A stretch of 16,620 nt of DNA from assembly GCA_016295005.1 (NCBI GenBank), contig JAEDMA010000020.1, positions 1 through 16,620 of the forward strand, in the 5' to 3' direction. Below the pieces are notes generated by a model. That model was given only the letters and a program-made list of their open reading frames with translations. It was not told the origin of the DNA and did no database searches. Below are positions 1 to 7,309 of the stretch, one piece after another; positions within the stretch are counted from its first letter, which is position 1; each line of letters starts with the position of its first letter. The position numbers and the translations under genes were made by a program. This DNA comes from Christensenellaceae bacterium. Its GTDB lineage: Bacteria; Bacillota; Clostridia; Christensenellales; Borkfalkiaceae.

Positions 1-1
1 T

Positions 2-712
2 TTTATGGCGAGCAACCTTAAAAACGACGGAGATAAATTGTCGGTAGTGGTTGCGGGCGACGGGGTCGGCGGAAAGATAACCGTTTGCGGAAACGGAAAC
101 CTTTGTATGCGCGGAGTGATAGATAACCCCGAAGCGACCCTTCCTTTAAGGGCGGACGGGAAACTTGACGTCGGCGGCTGCGTAGGCAGAAACGGAAGAA
201 TAACCGTAACTAAAAGCATGGGCTTAAAAGAACCGTATTCGGGAAGCAGTAAACTCGTTACGGGGGAAATCGCCGAAGATTTCACCGCGTATTACGCCTA
301 TTCGGAACAGATGCCGACGGCAATCGCGCTTGGCGTAAAGATAGGAAAAACGGGTAAATGCGTAGGAGCGGGCGGCGTAATAATACAGGCGCTTCCCTTC
401 GCCACCGAAGAAGATCTCGTAAAAGCCGAAGATATAATGAAAAACTTTTCGAATATATCTACGCTAATCGAAGAAAAGGGCGCGGAAGGCGTTCTGAAAG
501 AGTATTTCGGAGATATAGATTATCGGGAGTATAATCCTGAATATAAGTGTTTGTGTAACAGAAATTACGTAAAAGGAATACTTACTTCGCTCGGCGAAAA
601 AGAAGTTAACGACATAATAGAAAAAGAAGGCAGCGTAAAAGTAAGTTGCCAATTCTGTAATAAGGAATACGTTTTTGGTAGGGAAGACGCGGACAAACTG
701 TTTAAAAAATAA
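2..712 (+). CDS. hslO: Hsp33 redox-regulated chaperone, 5' end outside window
   Basis: Hsp33 is a cytosolic holdase chaperone that is switched on by oxidation. The reading frame is open to the left edge. The first in-window Met (position 5) aligns with an internal Met of the family, so roughly 50-60 N-terminal residues are missing. About 236 residues remain of a usual ~290. The core carries a run similar to the family's DKLTLQIKGDGPLGG, here DKLSVVVAGDGVGG. The C-terminal zinc redox switch is complete: counting from the Met at 5, Cys182 and Cys184 form CxC, and Cys215 and Cys218 form CxxC about 30 residues later. The stop overlaps the next start by one base (TAATG), which suggests translational coupling. 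Family assignment is firm; the true start cannot be seen. Confidence 0.93.
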   Translation, partial: FMASNLKNDGDKLSVVVAGDGVGGKITVCGNGNLCMRGVIDNPEATLPLRADGKLDVGGCVGRNGRITVTKSMGLKEPYSGSSKLVTGEIAEDFTAYYAYSEQMPTAIALGVKIGKTGKCVGAGGVIIQALPFATEEDLVKAEDIMKNFSNISTLIEEKGAEGVLKEYFGDIDYREYNPEYKCLCNRNYVKGILTSLGEKEVNDIIEKEGSVKVSCQFCNKEYVFGREDADKLFKK

Positions 713-2400
713 TGGGAAATAAAATCGTAGAGTTCGACAACGGAATAAACCGGTACAGAACGGTAGCGGAGAATCACGCCGAAAAGGGCGAATACGCGGA
801 AGCGCTCGGCTACTTGTTTACCGCGCTCGAAAAGGGTTTTTCGCTCGATACCGTAATGGATATAGCGGATACTTACGCCGACGCCGGACTTTACGAACTA
901 TCAAATAAATACTGGTTCAAGTTTTTGGATAAAGCGCCGGAAGAAGAGAAATCCACGGCGTACGAAGAACTCGGCATAAACTTTTTTTATCTCGACAATA
1001 TCTGGCTTTCGGGTTACTACTTTCATAAAAAGGTGGAATGCGACGGCTTTATCGCGCAGGAAAGTCTCGACCCCGCGATAACGGAATCTTTTTCCAAAGA
1101 TATCGATAAAAGAAGTTGTTATAAAATAGCCTATCCGTTTGACAGAGCCGATTACAAAAAAGAACTTAAAGAAGCGAAAACGCTTTTAGTCAACGGCGAT
1201 TTTAAGGGCGCTATAAAAAAATACGAAAGTATTCCGGAAGGCTCGCCCGAATACAGGGAAGCGCAATATCAGTTGTCGGTAACGTTGTTTGTCGTCGGCG
1301 AAGTGGACGACGCTATACTTATAAACCGCGGGCTTTTACAGGAAGAAGAAAGTCTTTCGGTTCTGTGCAATTTGTCGAGTATGTACTCTTTTCAGGGGAT
1401 AGAAGATTCTTCTTCGTACTACTATAGAAAGGCACTTAAAATAGAAGAAAAGGATTTAGAAGATTACTATAAAATCGCGACCTGCGCGATAGAACAGGGC
1501 GACCATAAAACTGCCGCTAAAAAGTTAAAACATATTCTGGAAGAAAACGAATACGACGTGAATATGCGGTTTCTTTACGGCGTGGCGCTTCTCAATCTCA
1601 AACGATACGACGAAGCGAAAGACCAGTTTTTGTTTTTGTATAAAATAAATCCCGAAAATATGGTCGCGAAATACTATCTTTCTTTTACCGAAACGCTTAA
1701 AACGGGTAAAGAAAAAGCCGACAGATATCTTCCCGTAAGTTATCTTAACGAACTGCCGTTAAAAGCCGAAAAGAAAGCGGAAAAACTTATCGCCGATTAC
1801 GCGGCGTTACCGCTCGGAGAACTTCTCGATAAGAGGAAATCGGAAGATTTTTACGATTTATTAAAGTGGGGAATAAAACACGGCGGAGAAAAGACGAACA
1901 GACTATCCGTTTACGTTCTGATGCTGGCTTCGGAAAAGGATAAAAAATCGGACGAAATATTGCGCGGCGTGCTGCTCGATCCCGAAACTTCGCCCGCTAT
2001 AAAAGAAATGACGTTGTTCGCATTGATTATCGGCGGAGAAAGACGCCCGACGGGGGTTTTAAAAGGTAATTACTACGTAAAAGTAAAACCGAGAAAACTC
2101 GCGTATAAAGATAAAGGCTTCCCGACGATATTTTACGCTTACGCTAAATGTCTTTCAAGACTGGTATTTTCGCCGGTGGAAGATTATTCTAAGATAGCGA
2201 CGGCGGCGGACAAGTTCGCGTTAAAAGCCGCGGATAAAATCGGGGAAGAATATTCGAGAGAAGCGATAGCGGCGTTTATAGCGACTTTATGCGACTTTAA
2301 GGAACTTAACGGAGAGAAAAGAATCCGGAAGATGTTCGGGGCGAACGCCGAAGAGTTCAATAAAATCAAAGAGATATATTACGGAGACAACAATGATTAA
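712..2400 (+). CDS. TPR-repeat solenoid protein
   Basis: This is a 562-residue soluble protein with no signal peptide or membrane segment. Tetratricopeptide-like helical pairs are visible at about residues 14-75, and more clearly at about 150-340, where the typical pattern of A/G/Y/A positions recurs (for example NGDFKGAIKKYESI and LKRYDEAKDQFLFLYKINPE). The last ~200 residues are helical but lack clear TPR signatures. TPR arrays usually act as protein-binding scaffolds, and no partner can be read from the sequence. The start overlaps the hslO stop by one base and the stop overlaps the next start by eight bases. The three genes are therefore probably one transcript, and this protein may be co-expressed with the Hsp33 chaperone. 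The specific function is unknown. Confidence 0.85.
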   Translation: MGNKIVEFDNGINRYRTVAENHAEKGEYAEALGYLFTALEKGFSLDTVMDIADTYADAGLYELSNKYWFKFLDKAPEEEKSTAYEELGINFFYLDNIWLSGYYFHKKVECDGFIAQESLDPAITESFSKDIDKRSCYKIAYPFDRADYKKELKEAKTLLVNGDFKGAIKKYESIPEGSPEYREAQYQLSVTLFVVGEVDDAILINRGLLQEEESLSVLCNLSSMYSFQGIEDSSSYYYRKALKIEEKDLEDYYKIATCAIEQGDHKTAAKKLKHILEENEYDVNMRFLYGVALLNLKRYDEAKDQFLFLYKINPENMVAKYYLSFTETLKTGKEKADRYLPVSYLNELPLKAEKKAEKLIADYAALPLGELLDKRKSEDFYDLLKWGIKHGGEKTNRLSVYVLMLASEKDKKSDEILRGVLLDPETSPAIKEMTLFALIIGGERRPTGVLKGNYYVKVKPRKLAYKDKGFPTIFYAYAKCLSRLVFSPVEDYSKIATAADKFALKAADKIGEEYSREAIAAFIATLCDFKELNGEKRIRKMFGANAEEFNKIKEIYYGDNND

Positions 2401-3229
2401 AATCGTGGATTTGGGGAAAGCGTTCGATAAATATATATCGGGTTACGTATATAAAAATATAGGCAAAGTTAAGCCCGAAGAAATAGAAAACAAAATACCG
2501 CTTTTGTACGAAGAATTCGGCAAAGCCCCCATAAAAGAACTTGACGGGAAATCGCCCGAAGAATACTACCGCGCTTTTTCTTCCGAAGAACTTCTCGACG
2601 CGCTTGAAAAGCACGTTGACGGAAAAGTCGACGTACCCGACTTTTTGTGCGAAGCGATAGCGGAAAAAACGGACGCGGAAGAGTTTATCGCGAAAAAGTT
2701 AAAAGAAGAAAATTCCGAAGAATATACTATGTATCTTCTCAACATGCTTTCCGAAAAGGACTGCAAAAAGTCTCTTCACAGACTTTTGGAATTCATTATG
2801 TTCGATTATACCGAACCGGTAAGAGAACTTTCCACCGAAATACTTAACGGTTACGCAGACGACGTAAAAGAAGAAATTCTCGCGCAGTTTAAAGATTCTG
2901 TAGAAGAGAAGAAAGAATGCTTTACCGAAATACTTTCGCACGCAAAAAAAGACGACAGAATATTTGACCTTTTAATTGCGGAATTTGCCAAGCATAAAGA
3001 CAATATTCCGCTGTATGCCGGGTATCTCGGCAAATACGGCGACGAACGCGCTTTACCCTTTTTAAAGACCGCGGCGAGTTCCGATTCCATAAATTATCAG
3101 GATTACGAAGAACTTCGTTTCGCCATAGAAGTTTTAGGCGGCGAATGCGAAGAGAGAGATTTTTCCAAAGACAAGATTTATAAAAAGATAAAAGGCGTAT
3201 CGGAAAAAGGAAACGATAAAGCCGAATAA
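2393..3229 (+). CDS. HEAT-like helical repeat protein, function unknown
   Basis: This 278-residue acidic soluble protein begins inside the end of the TPR gene (8-base overlap), with a GGAG Shine-Dalgarno at 2383-2386. I do not recognise a named family. Repeated helix pairs resemble HEAT/armadillo repeats, especially at about residues 165-245, where the run LGKYGDERALPFLKTAA has the usual 'conserved Asp then ALPxL' look of a HEAT unit. There is no catalytic motif, signal peptide or membrane segment. Its placement after Hsp33 and a TPR protein suggests a helper or scaffold in the same process; that is inference only. A terminator-like hairpin follows about 30 bases after the stop. Confidence 0.78.
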   Translation: MIKIVDLGKAFDKYISGYVYKNIGKVKPEEIENKIPLLYEEFGKAPIKELDGKSPEEYYRAFSSEELLDALEKHVDGKVDVPDFLCEAIAEKTDAEEFIAKKLKEENSEEYTMYLLNMLSEKDCKKSLHRLLEFIMFDYTEPVRELSTEILNGYADDVKEEILAQFKDSVEEKKECFTEILSHAKKDDRIFDLLIAEFAKHKDNIPLYAGYLGKYGDERALPFLKTAASSDSINYQDYEELRFAIEVLGGECEERDFSKDKIYKKIKGVSEKGNDKAE

Positions 3230-3258
3230 AAAGAGAAATTCAATAATTAAAAGAGAAC

Positions 3259-3296
3259 GGTTTTCATATTATTTTGGTAGTATGAAAACCTTTTTT
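3259..3296 (+). terminator. Terminator-like hairpin overlapping the next start codon
   Basis: A perfect 10-base inverted repeat, GGTTTTCATA at 3259-3268 and TATGAAAACC at 3281-3290, encloses a 12-base loop and is followed directly by six T residues (3291-3296). This has the form of an intrinsic terminator for the hslO-TPR-HEAT operon. The right arm contains the ATG (3282-3284) of the transporter gene, so the hairpin could also hide that start codon. The stem is AU-rich, so its strength is uncertain. Confidence 0.5.
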
Positions 3297-4328
3297 GACG
3301 CAATAAAACTGACTTTTGTAATTTTAGGCGGAATAATCGGCGGCGGCTTCGTTTCCGGTAAAGAACTCTCGGTGTTTTTCGGGGGAATAAGCGGAACGGA
3401 AACGATTATCGTTTTATCGGTTTGCTATCTTACGTCTTTCACGGCGATACTTCTTCCCGAAAGCGAAAATGCAAGAACGGAAAAACAAAAAAAATACGAC
3501 GACGTGTTTTCGATAGGACTGTTGTTTTCGGCGTTTATATCTTTTTCTCTGATGGTATCGGCATATGAAAACGTGTTGAAAGAATACTTGGGGGCGTACT
3601 CGATATTTTTACTCGTTCCGTGTATGGGTATGGCGGCGCGACTTGCGGTAAAGGGAACGGCGGCGGCCGAAAAAACCAACGTTATTTTAACGGGTGCGGT
3701 GGTAACGGCAATCGTCGCGTTTTCATTCGACGGGATAAGCGCGCCGTTAAATGGTAAGGTAACGATAATCGGCGGAATAAACGGACTTTTTTACGTTTTT
3801 ATGAACGCGTTCGTAAACTGCTTCGCGATAACAAGAGCGAAAAAAGGGAAAAATAAAAAATCGGCGGCGATAGCGGTAATTCTATCTACGATAATACTCG
3901 TGTTTTTAACGATTCTCGTTTTAAAAAAGATAACGAAAGCGGAAACTATGGATAAAGAACTGCCGCTTTTATCTTCGGTAAACGAAAAGTTTAAGATAGC
4001 GTTTTCGTTAATAATGCTCGCGGCGATATTTACTTCGGCGGTTTCCGCCTATTCGCCGATAGCCGATAAAGCGAAAGAAATGTACGGCGGCGGATTTATC
4101 GTAAACGCGGTAATAATCGCGGCGGCGTTTTTGTTTGCCCGCGCGGGAATGGAAAGGGTAATAAAATACGGATATCCGGTAATCGGGGTAATCGGCGGCG
4201 CGTTTATAATGACGAAATGGATAAATTTTATAAGATTGCGAAAAAACACGAATAAACGATTGACAAAATTTTCCCGAATTGATATACTTACAATGCTTAA
4301 AAAAGCGCCGTGCGGCAAAGGAAGGTGA
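3282..4328 (+). CDS. YkvI-family membrane transporter-like protein
   Basis: This is a 348-residue integral membrane protein with about ten hydrophobic segments. The N-terminal run [14 protein letters not shown] matches the signature of the YkvI family (typically like VVGAGFASGQE), a little-studied branch of the amino acid-polyamine-organocation (APC) superfamily. The glycine-rich break in helix 1 is the usual substrate/ion site in such folds. The substrate is unknown. The ATG at 3282 places the first helix a few residues in, as expected for the family, but there is no good Shine-Dalgarno and the ATG lies in a hairpin arm. After the last helix, a basic tail of about 30 residues is encoded by DNA that also carries the rpsU promoter. 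The stop is six bases before the likely rpsU start. Confidence 0.85.
   Translation: MKTFFDAIKLTFVILGGIIGGGFVSGKELSVFFGGISGTETIIVLSVCYLTSFTAILLPESENARTEKQKKYDDVFSIGLLFSAFISFSLMVSAYENVLKEYLGAYSIFLLVPCMGMAARLAVKGTAAAEKTNVILTGAVVTAIVAFSFDGISAPLNGKVTIIGGINGLFYVFMNAFVNCFAITRAKKGKNKKSAAIAVILSTIILVFLTILVLKKITKAETMDKELPLLSSVNEKFKIAFSLIMLAAIFTSAVSAYSPIADKAKEMYGGGFIVNAVIIAAAFLFARAGMERVIKYGYPVIGVIGGAFIMTKWINFIRLRKNTNKRLTKFSRIDILTMLKKAPCGKGR
4260..4288 (+). promoter_or_regulatory. Sigma-A promoter for rpsU
   Basis: A consensus -35 box TTGACA (4260-4265), a 17-base spacer and TATACT (4283-4288) form a near-perfect housekeeping promoter inside the 3' end of the transporter gene. Transcription would begin near 4295, about 40 bases before the rpsU start. 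This gives S21 its own strong transcription. Confidence 0.85.
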
Positions 4329-4333
4329 AAAAG

Positions 4334-4513
4334 GTGTCAACCGTAAGAGTAGGCGAAAACGAAAATCTCGAAAGCGCATTACGTCGTTTCAAAAGAAAAT
4401 GTTCCAGAGACGGCATAATCGGAGATATGCGTAAAAAAGAATTTTACGAAAGTCCTTCCGTAAGAAGAAGAAAGAAATCGGAAGCCGCAAGAAAGAGAAG
4501 CATAAAAGGTTAA
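4334..4513 (+). CDS. rpsU: Small ribosomal subunit protein bS21
   Basis: S21 is a small basic protein of the 30S subunit that aids initiation. From the GTG at 4334 the product is 59 residues, close to the usual 57-58. It contains the family pattern [20 protein letters not shown] followed by a basic tail ([14 protein letters not shown]). I chose the GTG at 4334 because AAGGAAGG (4318-4325) lies eight bases upstream and the protein then starts where other S21 proteins do. The in-frame GTG codons at 4310 and 4325 would add eight or three residues and lie before or inside that ribosome site. A consensus promoter lies upstream and a terminator directly follows, so it can be a single-gene transcript. 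Confidence 0.96.
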   Translation: MSTVRVGENENLESALRRFKRKCSRDGIIGDMRKKEFYESPSVRRRKKSEAARKRSIKG

Positions 4514-4519
4514 TAACAG

Positions 4520-4557
4520 AACTCACCGAAGATAAACGCTCGGTGAGTTTTATTTTT
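4520..4557 (+). terminator. Intrinsic terminator after rpsU
   Basis: AACTCACCGA (4520-4529) pairs with TCGGTGAGTT (4540-4549) around a 10-base loop, and the T-rich run TTTATTTTT follows (4549-4557). It begins seven bases after the rpsU stop. Confidence 0.9.
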
Positions 4558-4604
4558 ACCGTAAGAAAAAAAGGGAATTTTGTCGAAAAAAGAGGAAAAG
4601 AACG

Positions 4605-4997
4605 ATGGAAGAAGGAAAAACCATAAAACAGTATTGTAAAGAAGCGAAAAAGAGAATGAAACAAGGTTTTTGGCAGGACTACAAAAAGAATCTCGACGAA
4701 GAAATCCGTCGCGGAGAAGAAAAGGGAATAGCGGCAGCCAGAATCAAAGAATATTACTCTGAAAAAGCGCGAGAAGACATAAAGAATTCCGGCGAAGACA
4801 AAGAAGATTTTTATAAGAAAGTCAAAAATCTTTTAGATAGCGAAGGCGAAGTTTCCGACGCTATCGGTCGGCTTACCGACAAAAAGTATTATGACACGCT
4901 TTCATACGAAGAAAAACAGAGATACACTTTAAGTTTATCGGAAAAATATCTTCAAGCGGTGGAAAAATATAAGAAAGAAAAGTCCATAAGTTTATAA
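4605..4997 (+). CDS. Small charged protein downstream of rpsU, unknown
   Basis: This is a 130-residue, very Lys/Glu-rich, predicted all-helical soluble protein, with AGAGG (4591-4595) as ribosome site nine bases before the ATG. I recognise no family and see no cysteine pairs or catalytic motif. Residues 1-60 and 90-130 look like long amphipathic helices rich in Y, K and E, which fits a coiled-coil or nucleic-acid/protein-binding helper, but that is inference. I see no clear promoter in the gap after the rpsU terminator, so it may depend on read-through from rpsU or on a weak promoter. The slot after rpsU often holds yqeY in Firmicutes; this protein is not YqeY-like by eye. Confidence 0.75.
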   Translation: MEEGKTIKQYCKEAKKRMKQGFWQDYKKNLDEEIRRGEEKGIAAARIKEYYSEKAREDIKNSGEDKEDFYKKVKNLLDSEGEVSDAIGRLTDKKYYDTLSYEEKQRYTLSLSEKYLQAVEKYKKEKSISL

Positions 4998-5008
4998 AGC
5001 TTAACGGC

Positions 5009-5036
5009 AAAAACGCGGAAAAATTTCCGCGTTTTT
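5009..5036. terminator. Bidirectional terminator between convergent operons
   Basis: AAAAACGCGGAA (5009-5020) pairs with TTCCGCGTTTTT (5025-5036) around a four-base loop. The A run on the left and T run on the right give a U tract in both directions. It lies 12 bases after the plus-strand gene stop and 7 bases after the gerAC stop on the minus strand, so it can serve both. Confidence 0.9.
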
Positions 5037-5043
5037 ACTTTGT

Positions 5044-6240
5044 TTATTTTTGTCCCGTAACGTTTACCGATATTTTCGTTTCGAATACGGATAAAAAGTT
5101 GTCTTTATAAGAATGGTAATAAGGGTAATTGAACCTATAAAGGTTTCTTTTTATTTTAAGGAAGTCGCACCCCGTGCTTTTTTCTTTTTCGGTAAGGGAA
5201 AGAATAAGAGACTTTATTGTTTCTTCGGCTTTTTCCTTTACCGCCGCGGGTAGTTTAACGTTGTTGATATACGTGCTGCCCGATTTATCCGCGTTCTGGT
5301 CCATAATTTTGCAGTAAATATCTACGGAAAATTCGGCTGTTAAACTTTTTTCGTCCGCAACGACGGCGGTTTTTGCGTTCGCCCTCATAATGGTTAAATA
5401 GTAGTTTTTGCCGTCGGCGTCGTATAACGGAAAAGAAGTGCCGTTCACGTCGGAAAACATAAGGTTATAAGCGAAAGTTTCTTCCGACGAAAGAAGCCCT
5501 ACCATTTTACCGTCCAAAAAAAGGGCGGTGTTCGTCGCGTCGAACAATACTTTTTTGTTTTCCGAGCCGCTTTTTGAAGAACTGCCCGAAGAGTCCGACG
5601 AACCGCCTGAAGAAGAGCCGCCGCTTTGGTTTCCGCCGGACGGCGTTTTTTCGGTTTTAATAAAGGGGGTAAAAGAAGAAGCGTTTTCCGAATAGTAGTC
5701 GGAGCAGAAATCTTTTATGGTCGTAACCGCGATGTTTCTGTCAAACCCGGGGTCTTTCAAGATAATTTTTTGTATGGCGAAAGAAGAAATATTGTCGAGC
5801 GGAGAAGATAAATCTAACAATTCTTTCGCCGTGTTTTCGGCGACTACCACGATAGCGGAATCCTGTACTCTCGGACTTTTCGAAAAATAGTCGATAACCC
5901 TTATAACGTTGGTTTTAACCAACTCGTTGCCCAAAATTATAAGGTTGCAGAAAGAAAGTTTAGGGTACCACCCCGAAACGTTTCCTAAACCGTTAATGGC
6001 TTCGCTCGCCGTTTTTCCTGTGGAAGAAAGGGTTGCTTTCTGGTTTTCCGAGTTTACGCCGTTGGCTTCGGGAACGGCAATCTGCGCCGAAACCTCGTAT
6101 TCGTCGCCGTTAAGGTCTATGGCGATAGCGGTGATGATTGCCGTTTTTTCAATATCTATAAGACCGAAATCGTTGGAGAAGAAAAACATTGACACGATAA
6201 CGAGAATATAAATCAAAATTTTAGTTAAAACTCTTTTCAA
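5044..6240 (-). CDS. gerAC: Germinant receptor C subunit (Ger(x)C), lacking lipobox
   Basis: The C subunit of a spore germinant receptor sits on the outer face of the spore inner membrane and works with the A and B subunits. The protein is 398 residues. The N-terminus has a hydrophobic helix (about 7-22), then IDIEKTAIITAIAID, which matches the family's opening 'eindlaivtgigiD'. The family is normally a lipoprotein with Cys just before this point; here the first Cys is residue 98, so a hydrophobic anchor replaces the lipid. Residues 199-230 form a Ser/Gly-rich low-complexity linker between the two halves. The start is TTG at 6240, with GGAG (6254-6251) ten bases before it, inside the last 20 bases of gerAB. 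Last gene of the operon, before a bidirectional terminator. Confidence 0.9.
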   Translation of the reverse strand: MKRVLTKILIYILVIVSMFFFSNDFGLIDIEKTAIITAIAIDLNGDEYEVSAQIAVPEANGVNSENQKATLSSTGKTASEAINGLGNVSGWYPKLSFCNLIILGNELVKTNVIRVIDYFSKSPRVQDSAIVVVAENTAKELLDLSSPLDNISSFAIQKIILKDPGFDRNIAVTTIKDFCSDYYSENASSFTPFIKTEKTPSGGNQSGGSSSGGSSDSSGSSSKSGSENKKVLFDATNTALFLDGKMVGLLSSEETFAYNLMFSDVNGTSFPLYDADGKNYYLTIMRANAKTAVVADEKSLTAEFSVDIYCKIMDQNADKSGSTYINNVKLPAAVKEKAEETIKSLILSLTEKEKSTGCDFLKIKRNLYRFNYPYYHSYKDNFLSVFETKISVNVTGQK

Positions 6241-7309
6241 TTTTTCGTTTCTCCTTTTTTAAGAAAACGGATAGTATCGGCAGAATATTCCCGAAGACGA
6301 AGAAGAACCAGAACCCGTAACCGGTAACAATCTGTTTAAGACTCGCAAGACTTTCATCGAGCAGATAACTTAAAATCATTACGCCGCCGTTTACCGCGAG
6401 CGAAAATATCCAACGCTTGTTTTCGCCGAAAATTTCGCATAACACCGTCACCGCGAAATACAGCGGTAACGAAAGGCTGAAAACACCGACGAAAAGTATA
6501 AATAAAATGGCTATATAATCGAACCTTCCCACGTTGTTTATTACCGTCGCGTATTTCGAAAATTCCGTCAAAGCGAAAATCTGCCGCCAGGAAATGGAAG
6601 TGAATATGCAGTAGAACATAAACACGAAAAGAAGAACGAAAAATTCCGCCAGAATAAAAGACAAAAACAACTTTTTACCGTCGTTCTTTTTTCTGTCGAA
6701 TCTGCCCACCATAAAAAGCAGATAAACCGCGTCGCCGAACCAGCCGTAACCTTTCATTCCGGCGGAAACTATTTTTCCCGCGCTTTGTCTTCCTATGGGA
6801 AAGATTGCGAAAAAGTCCGCGCTCTGAAGGGAGAGAAAGAACAAAAACACCGTCGAGGTGCAGGTAAAAATCCACATAACGTCCGCGGCTCTGCCTAAAA
6901 CGCGTAACTGTTTAAGCCCTAAATACGCCGATATAATAAAGAAAGGCAAAAAGGTTATAAAGGACGGGGGCGTTTCGTAAAGGGTGTGGTCAACGTAGTT
7001 GCGCTGTTCGGAAATAGGTAAAAGAGCGGAAACGAAAAAGTAAATAAAATACAGAAAAAGCAAAAGGTTTTTAATCGTTTTCCCGAACGTTATTTCCAGT
7101 AACTCGAAAAAAGTTTTGTCCGTAAGAGAGTTTAAAATCAATACGGAAATAACCGCCGCGGCGTCGGCTAAAACGTCTAAAAGACAGGCAATCCACATGT
7201 CTCTTCCGCACTCGGAAGCGAGAACGCTCGGCAGAAGAAAAAATTTCGTTACGGGCAGAAACGCCACGGCGAAAAGGCAAACCTGCCTTGTTTTAAGTTG
7301 ACGATTCAT
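6221..7309 (-). CDS. gerAB: Germinant receptor B subunit (GerAB/spore permease family)
   Basis: GerAB proteins are APC-superfamily permeases of the spore inner membrane that bind small-molecule germinants. This one has 362 residues and about ten hydrophobic helices, the family's usual size and layout. It opens with a short polar stretch, MNRQLKTRQVCLF, as in family members, and ends with a short Lys-rich tail. Many aromatic residues fill the helices. The start overlaps the gerAA stop by four bases (ATGA), with AAAGGAG just upstream (7320-7314), so translation is coupled. Its 3' end overlaps gerAC by 20 bases. The germinant cannot be read from the sequence. A, B and C are adjacent and complete, so this looks like one functional receptor. 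Confidence 0.92.
   Translation of the reverse strand: MNRQLKTRQVCLFAVAFLPVTKFFLLPSVLASECGRDMWIACLLDVLADAAAVISVLILNSLTDKTFFELLEITFGKTIKNLLLFLYFIYFFVSALLPISEQRNYVDHTLYETPPSFITFLPFFIISAYLGLKQLRVLGRAADVMWIFTCTSTVFLFFLSLQSADFFAIFPIGRQSAGKIVSAGMKGYGWFGDAVYLLFMVGRFDRKKNDGKKLFLSFILAEFFVLLFVFMFYCIFTSISWRQIFALTEFSKYATVINNVGRFDYIAILFILFVGVFSLSLPLYFAVTVLCEIFGENKRWIFSLAVNGGVMILSYLLDESLASLKQIVTGYGFWFFFVFGNILPILSVFLKKEKRKIEKSFN

Noticed and set aside
4310..4333. GTG codons at 4310 and 4325 as the rpsU start
   Set aside because: They lie before or inside the AAGGAAGG ribosome site and would make S21 longer than the family; GTG 4334 fits both spacing and length.
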